A program made the translations under genes and the position numbers. 64,000 nucleotides of DNA from Taenia hydatigena (taxonomy: Eukaryota; Platyhelminthes; Cestoda; Cyclophyllidea; Taeniidae), in contig JADWOT020000009.1 of NCBI GenBank assembly GCA_036345935.2, positions 6,219,381-6,283,380 on the forward strand, given 5' to 3'. The notes under the pieces are model-generated. The model ran no database searches, had not been told where the DNA came from, and saw only the letters and a program-made list of their open reading frames with translations. Positions 10,790 to 23,754 of this stretch are shown piece by piece. Position 1 is the stretch's first letter; the number at the start of each line of letters is the position of its first letter.

Positions 10790-12600
10790 AACTATGCCAA
10801 AACTAACGCAAAACCAGTAAAAATTTAAGAGTTATAGATAAACAATGATCAAATCAAATGTTGGCCGACGCCACCCTTCTGATTTGGCCGTCGCAAAGAC
10901 GTCAGCTTAATTAATTCTACCTGCCGAAGGAGAAATATCCGTTTTCACACTATAATTTAAGCATATTATTATTGATGAGTTGCATTGATTTATCCCAAAA
11001 GGATTTATTAATTCTCCTCCCCTATCATGTGACTACCCTTAGTGCGAGAATGTTGATTGTTCTAGGGCGTATTAATTGGCTCCTACAAAGTGGTGGGTCG
11101 ATAGCGTCTTAACAGGGGATTGTGGGATCGACTGTGTTGGCGTTAGCGGTATTATTCTGCCTCTTGAGGACGAGATTTGGGTTGCGTTTCAGCTTCTCAC
11201 CTAAAAAGTACATTAAAAGAAACATATGTATTACATCTTCGTACCTAAAACTTAGCCCTCTTTGTTAACCGTGGTATTATACGAAAGATTCGCTTCCTTC
11301 GCACTGTTTAAGGTCGAAAGTGTTGTAGTGGATAATTTTACTTAATACACTTACTAAAAAAGACAGGTTTGTGCATTTTTTAGCAAACTCTACCCTTTCC
11401 ATATAGTAGTCGTGTTATAATGCTTTATTTTATAGGTGAAAAAGCAACGCGAATTACTTGTCGAATCCAGTTTTACCTAGCTTAATAATGTGCTGAAGTG
11501 AGTTTATGTTCATAGCATTGATGGTAAATGGAGGATTTACTTCTTACTAAGCGATTATGCGATGCCTTAGGTATGACTGTGATCCACGCTCCTCTTAATC
11601 ATGTATTGACTTATTTGAGTGGAGAAAGCCGTTGAAGAGCCCTGTGGATCCTCTTAATTGTTCTATGAAAAAAGTATGTGAGACATAAACAGATATGATT
11701 TTAAGTTGTGCAAGCGAAGGGCAGGTAGGCACGAATGATGGTCGTGCTCGCGTTTTGTGGCTCACTAGCGTTCAAAAAATGACTTCATCCGCATTGGCAT
11801 TGTTTACGTTTTTCACTCTCGATCAGTCGCAGCGCTAATTCCGTGTCTACCGGACATGAATGAAAGACACGCGCTTGGACTGCCTTTGGTTTTCCACTAT
11901 CAGTTTGCTTGCTTGACTGGAAGCCTCGCCATTGGGCGCTTTCTAGACAGACAAATCCGGCTATCCACGATGCATCCCACGAGACCACCTGAGCCTTTAA
12001 TTATTGTACAAACAGAGCAGTTTCCTATTTTATTTGATTATTTCCAAGATGCATGGGAGGCGGTGCATTTTTATGAGTAACATTTAGAGTAAAGCACTGG
12101 GACTTTTTCCAAGGGTACGATGGATAATTTTAAGGGTTTTGAAACGTAGTGATTTTTTAAGCATAATTTGTTCGACCATACAGTACTAAAGCACTTCAAA
12201 GCCCATTGGTATGTTGTAGGAACCTTTAAAATTTATAAAACCGGCCTGACTACCAACAGATCAAGGGAAGCAAGTCACACTCAAGTACCTAAAAATTACC
12301 CGATTTAGAGGTACTTTGATGTAAGCAATGATCTTGCAGCTTTTGTGTTACTTGTGTTGCTTTAGATGTACCTTTTAGGGTGGAGGTGGAAGTGCGATTC
12401 GGACTTCGTGCTTGACAAGTTCGATTTCTCCAAAGCTAAGAAAGGCGCTCTTCCAAACTAGTAAATACGTCCTGGAATAAACAGCCTCTTTGTGCCACGT
12501 GTAGCCGTAGGGAAGAGGAGGTGAGCGAGGATAGCACAATAAAATCTTTGAAAGTCGCGTTAACGTTAAGTCTTAAGTGTAACACTTTGTTTGTTTGAAC
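10790..12600. other. Intergenic, no gene recognised
   Basis: AT-rich, with only a few short open frames such as 11856-12080 that lack known motifs. No RNA gene or element was recognised. Confidence 0.5.
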
Positions 12601-12765
12601 TACCGGCTTCGGCCAGGGTCACAGAGGTGGCCGTATTGCCCTAGCTGCGTGGGCTGGTCTCCGGACCATGCCAGCAGCTTATTTCCCTCTGTCCGTTGAA
12701 TATATATGTTCTACCCTAGCATTCTGCCTTCTTTTGCCTTTGAGGGAGCCTTGGGAGGCTACATT
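12601..12765 (+). repeat. Dispersed repeat, copy 3 (best preserved)
   Basis: Contains the blocks CGGCTTCGGCCAGGGTCACA, GCCCTAGCTGCGTGGGCT, CAGCAGCTTATTTCCCTCTG, GTTCTACCCTAGCATTCTGC and TTTGAGGGAGCCTTGGGAGG. It is the clearest reference copy for the family in this window. It encodes no protein. Confidence 0.7.
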
Positions 12766-15700
12766 AAGACTCAGCATGAGAAAATGAGATGATTTTTCGA
12801 TCAGAGCAATTAGCCAGGGGAATAGAAAATTTCTGACAAAACATTGATTTATTTTCTTTAGATTCTTTTGTCATTGTATTTTCATGCGTTCAAAATGGGT
12901 CCTTTGACTCCCCTTTTTTACCTAAAATAAGAAACGCGTAAGAAAAAGTAGTTTGGTAATGAACAAGTTCTAAAATTCACTCTAGGTTTATGGGGAGCCA
13001 TCATCGAAGTTAGCAGATGCTAGTAGGAGATTAATACGCAACTCTCGCCTTATTCTTTAAGAATACGATTTCTAAATGTGTGGTAGATAGTTGTCATTTG
13101 TATTTGTGACTTCACATTCAATTCCTTTAAGAATATTGCTAGCAGATTAAAATGGCCGATAAACTGCCAACTCGGGATTCCTCCAGCACTTGATCAAGAT
13201 AGCACAGTGTTTTTAAGGTAGTGAATTCGAAGTCAACAATGAGTGGATTTTGCTGCTTTCATGTCGCAAAGTAAACCATTCACTCGCAAACATGCGGTTG
13301 GGGTAAAATTGAAATTTCGCTTGCCGATCTTAAAAGGCAAGCCGCCTTAAGTAGCTGGGGTTAAGCTCCTCTGAAATAGCAAATGGCTTCACACATCCCA
13401 TCTTGATATTAAAAGTTACAAGGAGCGTTTAGTCTCTAAATGATGCGCTCTGTTCTAGCGTGGCCCTACTTGAATTCTCGATTTGATACCGTCATTAACG
13501 AAAGCATTATGGCCCTCCTCATTTCTCACGGAGGGTTTGTGAAAGCCTGTAGGTTGCTTATTTTTTTTCAAATTCTCCAAAAATATTAACACCTTGAGAT
13601 GTGAGCAATTTGTTAACTTTGCTGGTGGTGTAGCTTTTGCGTTAAGCTGAATGTAAAGGGAGACCTATGAAGCCTTAATAATAGTTCTACTTGCTTAGGA
13701 TTCTATGCAGAAATAACACTAGGTTTACGTCTGAGAAGCTGCTTGATAGTTGACCACTTTCTGATCATCGTGAATCAGACGGTTTAACATAACTGAGATC
13801 ATGATGTTGGCATCATTTTCAAAGAAATCCATGTCAAATGGTATTCACGTGCTTTGCAACTCTCCTCGGAGGTTAATGTTTCCTAAGCGGCTACACCGAC
13901 TGCCGTCTTAGAGTTTTTTGGACGTGGATGTGCACATCAGTGATCAACAAATGACATCAAAAAATCTTCCCCTTTTGGGCATGGTCCCAAACCACGTCAC
14001 CACTTAGTGTATCATCGTGGCAGCTGAAGGCATCACTCACTTGGATGCATCTGGCTAATTGAGATTAGGTGTGAAAGAAGTCTACTCCGCAGAATTGCGT
14101 TAATTAAGGACTCGATCGTAAATTCACGTTTTGATTGCTATTCTCAACATACAGGAATGATTTGACGTTAATTGACTTAATTGTAAAAATCTCATCCATA
14201 ATGAACAATCTCAATACAGCCTTTTTATTCCTCTATAATTGCACTTTCTAAGGCACCAATATTTTGGTTTACGAAGTAATATGGTTTTCTAACTTCTGAT
14301 GTTTTCCATGAGAAAGCATGATGCAGTTGAATACCTATGCAGACCACAACACAATTACATTTCCTTTACAATCGTCCATTTTGGCTGGACTAGCATTCTG
14401 CCCCACTATACGAACTTGAAATGTCACTCTTTAGACAGAAACTTCGGTTAAGCTGTTAGTTTAAAAGAGGTGTTAAAGCCTAGATGAACTGCAAACAGTT
14501 TAAACTTACTGAAACTATGCCAAATCACCATTGTTCCGATCGGCTTTAGTTTCCAAGATGGGCGGCTCTATCCTCCCCGATCTTCGATGGCGTGTGTACT
14601 GAAGACAAATGTGTAAAATTCTTAAGTGTTGCGCAAATGCACCCTCAATGGTCCGTCATAGTCGTTTTCGGAATTGAAACATTTCAGGTTCTAACAACGT
14701 GTGAATTATAAATCAGTCCTTATAGTTAAACAACAGTGCACATCTATCGCTAAATCTCATGGAATAGTGTGAAAAAATGTGCGAACATTTGTTCCCCCAT
14801 CATTTTGGATTAGCTATTCTTATTCGTGAAACATTTCATACTCTTTTCAACTTTTACTTATTCATTCCTAATCATCCATTCTTCTTTGGATTTTTCGATC
14901 AAAAAATCTAAATTTCCTATCGAAGGACGGAGTGTGTCTTCGTGGTAGGCTGAGTGTAGCCTCTTACCCTGAATCGAATGCATACATTAGGCACTAATGT
15001 CATTCACCTGTGAAAATTTGCCCATTACATATGCTGATCCAAGAATTTTGCTGGTAAAGATCCATTTGTGGCATTTAATTTCACGCAAATCATACTGCAC
15101 CATCGTCTAGGTACACTTAAGTAACTGACTTGAAGGTCATGTAAAATCTTGAGCACGTGCTAAAACTTCCGTCTAATGTTAAATCTCATTAAGCACTGCA
15201 CCTCCTTATTTTCAATGTTGCATGTTTAGGTGACACACCAGTAATTTCGCCAGGCGGGGTTTGATAACAATGGGAGAAGAAAGTTAGCATCGTCTCAATG
15301 TCGACTCTCGGCCGGATTTACACAGGGTTGATTTAGTACAAAAAATCACACAATCAGCAATCCTGTTTCTGGATGCTATAGCACCTTATCTTTCCATTGG
15401 TGCACTGAAACTAGCAACATTCTAAGTTTCTACTGAACTATGGTTTATTTTTGCAGGCCACATACAGAACAGAAAATGCGATGAATGTATTTTATCAAGT
15501 GGTCTCTACTACTTTAATTTATTTTAAACCACTCCTTCATAAAATACCTACTGAGTTAAATTCCAAGGCTGAAGAAGCTAGCTTCTAGTTATGTATGTTT
15601 CGCAGGACTTTAAGAACAGGCAGAAACAATTTAAGCAAGTCGAGCGGCTGTGGTGAAGAAGCACTCGAATATGAATGCACCGCGTTCCGGAGGGAAGGTC

Positions 15701-16523
15701 CTTTCTTTCGTGATAATAGTGAAGAATTACGTGCCGTCATCGTGACAATAACCTGCCTGAAAGTAATGTCCAAACTGATTGGTTTACACCTACATCAACT
15801 TGAAAGGAGAAGTTTCGACGGAAGCCTATTTGCCTATTTGTTCTTCACTTCCCTCACGCACGTTAGAAAAGCACGACCTTCTTCGGTTGTCTGCTTGATG
15901 AAACTGTGACGAGAAGCGGATATTGCATTTCAAAGTTCTTTGACCGAACGAGCATGTCACTGGCTATCTACCAATGACCCACCTCCCATTACATACTTCA
16001 TAGGTGGGCGCCGCTTCGACCATATTCCTATGATTGCTCACCATGACCCTCTTTCTGAAATCCAACCACTAACTGCGGCTGGAAGTCTAACTATTGGGTA
16101 GGAAAGTGGGGAGGAAACTATTTTTCTCTTTAGAAGCGGTCAGGACTAGTGAATTGGTTAGAAGGAAAGTATAACTTGTATTTACGTGGGGGCACGCAAG
16201 ACCTCATACCACCAGAAAACTTGCTCCTGCGAAAATTGCACATGTATAATAGAAAATTAAAGGATGGAATTGAGGCTAGAACAATGGTGGTTAGGACTAG
16301 GTTTTTTTGCTCCTAGAGATAAAACACTGGGCAAAAGTGGGATGTGTAAGCTCGCATCCCGTTAAGAGAAGGAATATGGCTTTTAGCTAGTCATTATAAT
16401 GCGGGAAAAAATTCTATATCTCAAATTGGCTTCTTATAAACTCGCACAAATTTATTTGCTTAGTTAATGACTACAGAAACTCAATTTGGATTCCGCTGTG
16501 CCAGTGACATCCACATCCTGTGT
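12766..16523. other. Intergenic, no gene recognised
   Basis: Long AT-rich gap. The largest open frame, at 15595-15909 (+), has no recognised domain, no signal peptide and no convincing splice context, and I treat it as chance. Confidence 0.5.
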
Positions 16524-16715
16524 TTTATTGCTGGCGTTTTATCTACTTAAGTGCACAGTAGTCAGTGATGTCTAAATTCTTAATGTGTAGAGCCTAAAGC
16601 ATATCCATTCACCAAAATAAATATAATTTCAACTGCTCTGAGGGCACGATCAAGCAAATGTTTTGGAATTCTAAGCTTGATAATATAACGAGCGTGGGGT
16701 TCGAAGTGCCTGTTA

Positions 16716-17186
16716 TTACTTAAATAGTACCGGAAGTGGCAAACCCAAGCCAGGTAAATGTACATTTAAATTATACCATACCTCGCCATGGCTGCCTCGC
16801 AGTGTCTTGTGAAATTGCTCAATGTAATTTTGAAGGGCTTCTTCATCCACGTCTACCGGAGAGGCAGACCCCTCTATGGGGCGTTTTAGCCCAAACATCC
16901 GACGTTTTCGAGCGAAACGCGAACTATCGGCCTCCTCGTGCAACAGCTGTCCCAGCTTCCTCAATTGTTGAGTCTGCCGTGCCACCTCATCTTGTAGGTC
17001 ATGATGCTGGGCAATTGCTGCTAGAAGGGAATACAATTCCATCGGCTCTCTGAACTTATTTGTCTTCGAGTCCATTATCTCGTCGTAGAGCTGTTCCATA
17101 CCCCTTGCCAGTCTCGCGTTCTCATCTATCAGGGGTCTTGCCTGTCCGGTGGTAAGAATGGTCAAAACAATAAAACCCGCCAGCAT
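16716..17186 (-). CDS. Small secreted prohormone-like protein, unassigned
   Basis: Minus-strand frame of 156 codons. It opens with a good signal peptide, MLAGFIVLTILTTGQA, followed by a charged helical spacer and a cluster of basic cleavage sites, FARKRRMFGLKRPIEG, which would release MFGL and a C-terminal peptide starting PIEGSASPVDVDEEALQNYI. The layout is that of a neuropeptide or hormone precursor. A donor-like GAG|GTATGG at 16782/16781 would end the coding exon there in phase 0; otherwise the frame runs to the stop at 16716. The C-terminal peptide is faintly like the helix of neuropeptide F, but RPRF and the amidation Gly-Lys-Arg are absent, so I do not call it NPF. A TTTATT at 16524-16529 would be a polyadenylation signal on this strand. 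Whether it is a real gene is probable but not certain. Confidence 0.45.
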   Translation of the reverse strand: MLAGFIVLTILTTGQARPLIDENARLARGMEQLYDEIMDSKTNKFREPMELYSLLAAIAQHHDLQDEVARQTQQLRKLGQLLHEEADSSRFARKRRMFGLKRPIEGSASPVDVDEEALQNYIEQFHKTLRGSHGEVWYNLNVHLPGLGLPLPVLFK

Positions 17187-20100
17187 TTTACACGAAAGCG
17201 GTGTGATACCAAGAGGGCAAATGGCTGGACAATTGAACTGTAGAGAAGGATTAGATTAGAATGATTGCTTGCCTCCGCATTTCCTACATCCAATTGGGCG
17301 ATTTGTCGACCGACCAATCAAATCCATTAGCATTATGCAGAATTGAACGTAATTTAAGGCGCAAAAAAGGGGATAATGGGGGTTAAAACTGTCATCGTCC
17401 TTTGTCCAATCAAAAAGTTGGATTCGCTTAAGCGCCTCATTCATGTTTTAAATGCATTGTGGAATCAGCGGTGTGTGTCGGAGAAGGACAAGCAACTTTA
17501 AATGGGTGACGCTTCAACAGACATCAATTGTCATTTGTTCCACCTCTTTGTGGAGGCTGTGTCGCGAAACTAGCCTTATCCCCTGTATTTTAGTTCGCTC
17601 TCAAGGAAATGGGATCTGTATTAAAAGAGTTATCCTGTAGCAATAAACTAGGCTAAGGCTCTGACGTGAAGCAAATTTTCCACTGTTGCTATTCCCTTTA
17701 TTTACCAGTTATAATTTCTACTTTTTCATGAGAATTTGTTTAATGAGCGTGGGTATCTTTTTTGAAGAATTTTTAAATGTTTATAGCGTTTTCGGAAACA
17801 AATGGTTCACTTAGAACTGGAGATAGTGTGTAGCACCGGAGCGATCCCTTATGCCTTTAAGCAGAATCGTGATCCTAATATTTGGATAGCCTGTATTAAC
17901 TGAAATCCACAGGCCCTAAAGAAATTGGAGTTCTTAACAGTTGATTATTCACCTGGATAAATTTGGTACCTCAAAATCATCACTTATTCGCAATGAGGAT
18001 AAACAAATTTCAATTAAATATCAACAACTTCCTAATTTGTTATGCAGTTATATGTGGATGCCCATTTCGTGATTCTGTGCTACTAGCGCCTACCTTAGAA
18101 TTTAACTTTCTTTGCGGGTAAGCTTAAGTGTCATTCAAACTCTAAACCATCAAACCCACAAAATAGTCATTGGAGCATCCTACTCACAGCCTTTCTCGTG
18201 CTAGAATGATTATGGTTGTGCGTCCGTCTTCCTCCTGGGGTTGCGTGAGTTTGATCGTTACATACTTTACGTACGTTTGGTGTAAACAATCGTTAAAGTC
18301 CCACACAAATTAATTTTTTCCCAAAATACCGTTTCCCAATTTACGTAAATTAACTAATTTTCAAGTACTTAATAATCACGGAAAAATTACAGCATTGAGT
18401 TTATTTACCTCGACCGAATTTGTTTTCCTCAGCCGAAGTTGACGCACCGACCCAGCTGATGCATCACTGCGCGCGTTTAGACTGCAAAACTGGATGACGG
18501 CTCTCTCAAACCGGACAGTAGGACGTGCAAACGGCCCCAATACCCTAGAGACTGCGCTTGAATACAAACTGTTGAATATTTACTATAAAATATCCCAGAA
18601 GATAGGAAGTTTACGTTAGGACACCAGGGTCCAAGTTTGACAGTGGTAAATTAAGGCTGCAATTACGTAAAAAAGCAGAGGTATCATTTAACTGGTGAAA
18701 CTTGCATTGCAGTTTTCAAAGTAATATATTTTTACTCTAAGCATCGCTTTCTGCATATTGTACCACAATTTAATATTGGGGAACATTGTGTATCGGTTTT
18801 GGAATGTGAATTCAAGCACACAACTTCATACTCAGTCCCATTATCCATGGGATCTTTTATTTAGCTAGAAAAATGAATGCACTTACATATTGCTGCCTTC
18901 AAATTAAAAATATTCAGTGTTCAGCATAATGGCATAATTCATCACAAGGGATAATTCTGGGGCAGAATACATATGGCCACCTAGTTGACCGGAACCGAAA
19001 CCGGCAGTCAGGACAAGGAAAGTATTACAATCACAATCTCCACCTTGGGAGCAAATAATGAGTTCAAAGGTACTGTACTTGCCAGCATTTTCGCAGTCCT
19101 TGATGGCTGCATAACAATAGGAATCAAATCAAAAAACACTTGAAAAGTACAATCAATCCCTGGTTAATTGAGGAGCAACTTAATGAGTTAATAAGCCAAA
19201 GAAGCAACTTTCATCCCATGGAGTCGAAAAAAACGCAATTGCAAATAATTTCCAGTCATTTGCCTTTGTCATGGAGTCACGTAATTCGCGCACTCCCCGG
19301 TCGAATGCAAGCTACGTGCAGACTGCTATTCGTTTATAAACACTGCAATCACTTTTAGGAGACTCACAACAGGTTCGCATGTTTGCCTTCAAATTACTGC
19401 AACATCCCTTAATAAGTCAATGGTGGCGTGCATTAAAGTTTACCTGTCTTGGCGCATCACTCTAGTTCATACTACATAAGAATGCAGACATCGACTCAAT
19501 TTTTCATTTCAAAAAATTACAATGTTTGCCGGAAGTAAAATTTTACTGTTCGTTCATATTACTGATGTAAAGAAATTCACAACCAGTCTCAGCCGCAAAA
19601 TTTCACATTACTGAGCATTCTTTCCATTCCTTTCATACGTATGCCCTTCAATTCTGTCATAAATGTGGCCACAAATTGTATTTTTCCTACCAATTCTGTC
19701 TACTTACTATGGTCTGACAGTGCGTGACCGATCGTTCCATTTATAATTCATGGCTTTAGTGCTTTAAATTCCATTTAAATTTGTTTTCGTATTTACCGGT
19801 GAAAATACCAATCCCAGCGAAAATTTCTCATAAATTTGGACCGGTGGTTACTTCTTTTACGGCGGCTGTCTGTGAAGTGTTGATCTGGAATAACTTCTCA
19901 AGTATCGTTCTAGTGGGAATGTTGTGATTATATCATTAAATCCAAAGATTAAGTTAAAAGGTGATGGAAGCGATTCCGATTTATTAAGTGGCAAGTATTT
20001 TCAGATGAAAGCAAACACCTGAAGTCGATATCAAGCATAATGCCAGGCGAACCATTTCCATTCTGGTGGAAGACTAGGGCGTTCAATGGAAGTATCGTCT

Positions 20101-23100
20101 CGTAACTTAAATCGAGGACTTCCGACGACTGTTTCGGTCCACGGCATGATATAGCAATCGCTCTATCGCGGGTCAAGGAGACACAGAGCAATGTTATTCA
20201 TTGAGACATATTTTTTTGGGAAATTTGTTTTTCTCTATTTTGATGTCCACCTTATCTTAACGCTGATTTATGTGCATCTCATTATGCTGGCAAAAATAGG
20301 AGACACACTATTTTGCGCTTATTTTTACCGCGATTGGCGGAAAGGTACCTATAGCCCTTATAGCCTTGGTATACTTAATTATTACCGGAATCAAATAGAC
20401 GCACACCTTATTCAAAAAGTGTGAATCTTAGCGCCTTGAGACTTTCCTGAAGACATGACACTCGGACAGGAGAGATTGGAGCTGTTAGCATAGCTCGGAG
20501 GCCACCTCATAGCGAGGGCAAAGTGGCCAAACAAGCGCCCGGAACCGGAAATTGAGAGCTAAACAAACATCAAACGCAGTGCATTAGGCTTAGGAGGATT
20601 TATGGACGCCAATTTTTCGAATTAAAATAAAGTATAATCAATGCTCACAGAAATGAATCTCAGCTAACTTTCTTTGTTATGGTGGCGGTGAAACTGAAAA
20701 TACGTTATTTTGAAGTTGCTTATTGACTTCATTAAACGTTAGTTTCCAAAAACACTGCTTTGGTATCGTTCACGGTAAATTAGCTCTGAAAGTCTTGTAG
20801 GGTTTCCTAGACATTGTTTTGGATTTCAGGAAAAGTTGTCGGTAATGTGTGATTTACTCTGACAAAAACGTTGTTCGTGTTTTTGTAAACACAGGTTTTG
20901 CAACTAATTTGCTCATTCATGATAGGTCCTTTGTGCATCTGTGGAAAACTCATTAATCATGGAGAAGGCCATTTAATTAGAAACTTGTTGTTTCATCTCG
21001 GGGAAGTAATGAAAGACTAGGATGCGGAGGTTTCATCCGAGATTTGCGTAGAGTAGGCATAACTCATTAATAAAGTATTGGCAGACTGTTTCAATTGCCC
21101 AAATTAGTGGACGAAACAATTGTTTGGTTTACATCTGTAAGAGGTGGGAACCAATGTGGTCGAAAAGTGGTGAGTGTTAAAAAATCAACTCCAGTAAATG
21201 AATTTAAGTTTAAATGGCTGCGATTCATAAAAAGAATCCACTTTTGCCCTGTCGACTTCATAGTATTATAATGATTGGCTGCGTTTATAACCTCTCCAAG
21301 TGCTCTGTGCAGCTCGTAAAAATACTGTGGCTCTTACGCACGGCTACTGTCTGCTCTAGTTGGATCAAATCTTAGCCGAAAATCTAGTCGACTGCTTTAT
21401 TTTCACAAGCAAAATATCTCCATTCGCGAATTGGACTCAGTTGAAGATCTCCCTTTTACATTCCCAAGAAAGTGGTGCTGATACCGTATGAGTAGTAATT
21501 AGTCTACTTTTAAGCAACTACTCTAAATTCTAATAGAAATTCCATGTGTTGCTTGGATTCTTCTGGTAATTTTTAATTGTATTAAGAAAGTATCCGTTTT
21601 ACCCCCTTTCTTCCACTTTAGCTCACGCTATCATTTTGGGGTCCACATCAGATCCTCGCCGTTTCAAGCGACTACGCACCCCACCAGCATAGTAAAGAGT
21701 ATTTTTGGAGTAGAGTTTAAAGGATTCATTTCCAATACAGCACTCCATTTTTCCTCTCGTCAAATAAATTTCTCTATCGGATGTTTCCTAGGTACTTGGA
21801 ATTTACTGCCTCGTTTACCTATAATCTGTTGAGATATATTTCTCTTCCTACAAGATGTGGATAAGCATATTAGCTACTGATTCTTACATTTCAAAGCATA
21901 ATCACTTGTGTTCATTTTAATTTATTTCTTCTCTGATGGATTTGCCCATATTATCGCTACCAGCATCACCACTATCACTTCACTATTGGTGTTATTATCC
22001 CATAGCATTCGTGAAACAATGCATTTCCCCTAGTTTAGGCCTTTTGCATGCTTTGTAGTTAGTAGTGATTTGCAGCTGCGACTCGCTGCGTAGCTTCCAT
22101 AAGAAATGTAACTGCAATCCATTTGTAGTCACCACAAAGAGGCATCTGTGGAAAGGCGTACGTTTGGCGTTTTCGAACTATTCTTTGTGAAACAAAGTAC
22201 AATCGCCTCATTCTGCCCTGCCTTAGTGTTATCTCATTTCAGCATTTTTAAAAAAATTTGATGAACATGTGTAGAAACCCAGTAAGCACGACTCTTGGCC
22301 GCACATCCGAGCATATGAAAATTGAGACACCTTAAACCTCTTCAAAGTGAAAAACTACCACCACGTGACGTGAACTCTCATTGCGTTGGTGATGGATTGT
22401 CGTCTTCACTGCCATTATCCCCTTGTCACTGTTTCTAATCTGTGTCTTTTGCCACTTTACGCCATAAATGTTCCTCACTTGGGCAGATCGGATCGGATTT
22501 ATAGACGTGTGGAACCTAGAGCAGCATGATACCACTTTTGAATTGTGCTGATCCAGAAACTTACTTGAAAAACGTCCGCTTTACACCTTCTTTGAATTAT
22601 TTAGATAGGCCGTGCTTAGGATAAATTAGATGTAAAATTCTATAAATGAGTATCGAAGTTACATTTTCTTGCCTTCTTATCAAACCCTGAAATTGGCATT
22701 AAGACGTATATGCGACGGATTCCTCTCCAATATGACATTACCGAATGGACTGAAGTAATGATCTTTGGAGGCAGCCTATTTCTGCACACGTAATCGTCTG
22801 AGAAGATAAAAAGTTATTCGTTAACATAATATAATTTTGTACAATCATTATCAATATGTAACAGCGGAATAGAAGACCACTTAAGACATTAAGCACCTTA
22901 TAAAGGCACGAAAAATTTGCGACCAGATTTGGCTACGGTGTGGAATATTTTTCGGGAAGGAATGCAATTTGATCCAGGCGCAGCTATATTATTCCACTTG
23001 GTTATCTGCAAATAGGGCCTTTAAACGTGGTCAAAGTCCATCTGCGGTTGTTTCACAAATTACTCGTGGGAGCGCATGATCTTGCCACACCTGCTGCGCT

Positions 23101-23754
23101 GAAGTGCTGGCACTAGGAAATTCAGATCCTGAGAGACCACATACCAGCAAGCCCTCGAAATTTCCGTTCTGCTCAAGTGGAAGATGACGCCTGGCTTGTA
23201 CCAACTGACAATTGGGAATGTTTGACAGGTTGAAACTTAAGACCAGACAGTGGGCTACCCAAATATGTCTTTGCAGTCCTTAACTTCCTTTTTCGCTAGT
23301 AATAACATTATGTGTTCAATTTAGTGGTATTCGTTAGAACATTCTCACATCTAAGGAAACGACTGCAAACCCAGAAAGATTACGGTAACCTAATGATGAA
23401 CATTATTTACTAATTCAAATGGACGATAAATATGCCCTAATACATTCGCCGAATTATAGTGATTCTCACACCCAGACTTCCTTTCTCTGAACCAGCCTGT
23501 CAGGTTATTAGCATTTATACAACCCTCCTCTTCCGTGAAACCGCCTCTGGCGTTATCACTTGCATGCTCTCATTGAAATGACATAGGAATAAGAGAACAC
23601 CAGCACTGTTCAGTGTATTACACGATTTGCTATTTTAAAATGAAAACAATCGAAACTGCTTGCTGAATTATTGAGCAATATTAGACCGAAAATACAAATT
23701 TAGCGTTGCTGTTGAGATGTGGGTAGTCAAAAGTTCAAATTAATTTCTTGAGCC
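17187..23754. other. Intergenic, no gene recognised apart from repeat remnants
   Basis: Scattered short open frames (for example 18376-18567 and 19949-20191 on the minus strand, 20191-20424 on the plus strand) show no domains I recognise. A weak fragment of the dispersed repeat family lies near 18960-19015 (minus orientation, GGCCACC and ACCGGAACCG blocks) and a clearer one at 20.5 kb. Confidence 0.5.
20455..20550 (-). repeat. Dispersed repeat, copy 4 (truncated, diverged)
   Basis: Shares GGACAG, AGCTGTTAGCATAGCTCGGAGGCCACCTC and GGAACCGG-type blocks with the inverted copy at 10.6 kb; only about half of the element remains. Confidence 0.5.

Noticed and set aside
16716..16900. Neuropeptide F identity for the prohormone-like gene
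   Set aside because: The C-terminal RPRF-Gly-Lys-Arg and the usual precursor layout (NPF directly after the signal peptide) are absent.
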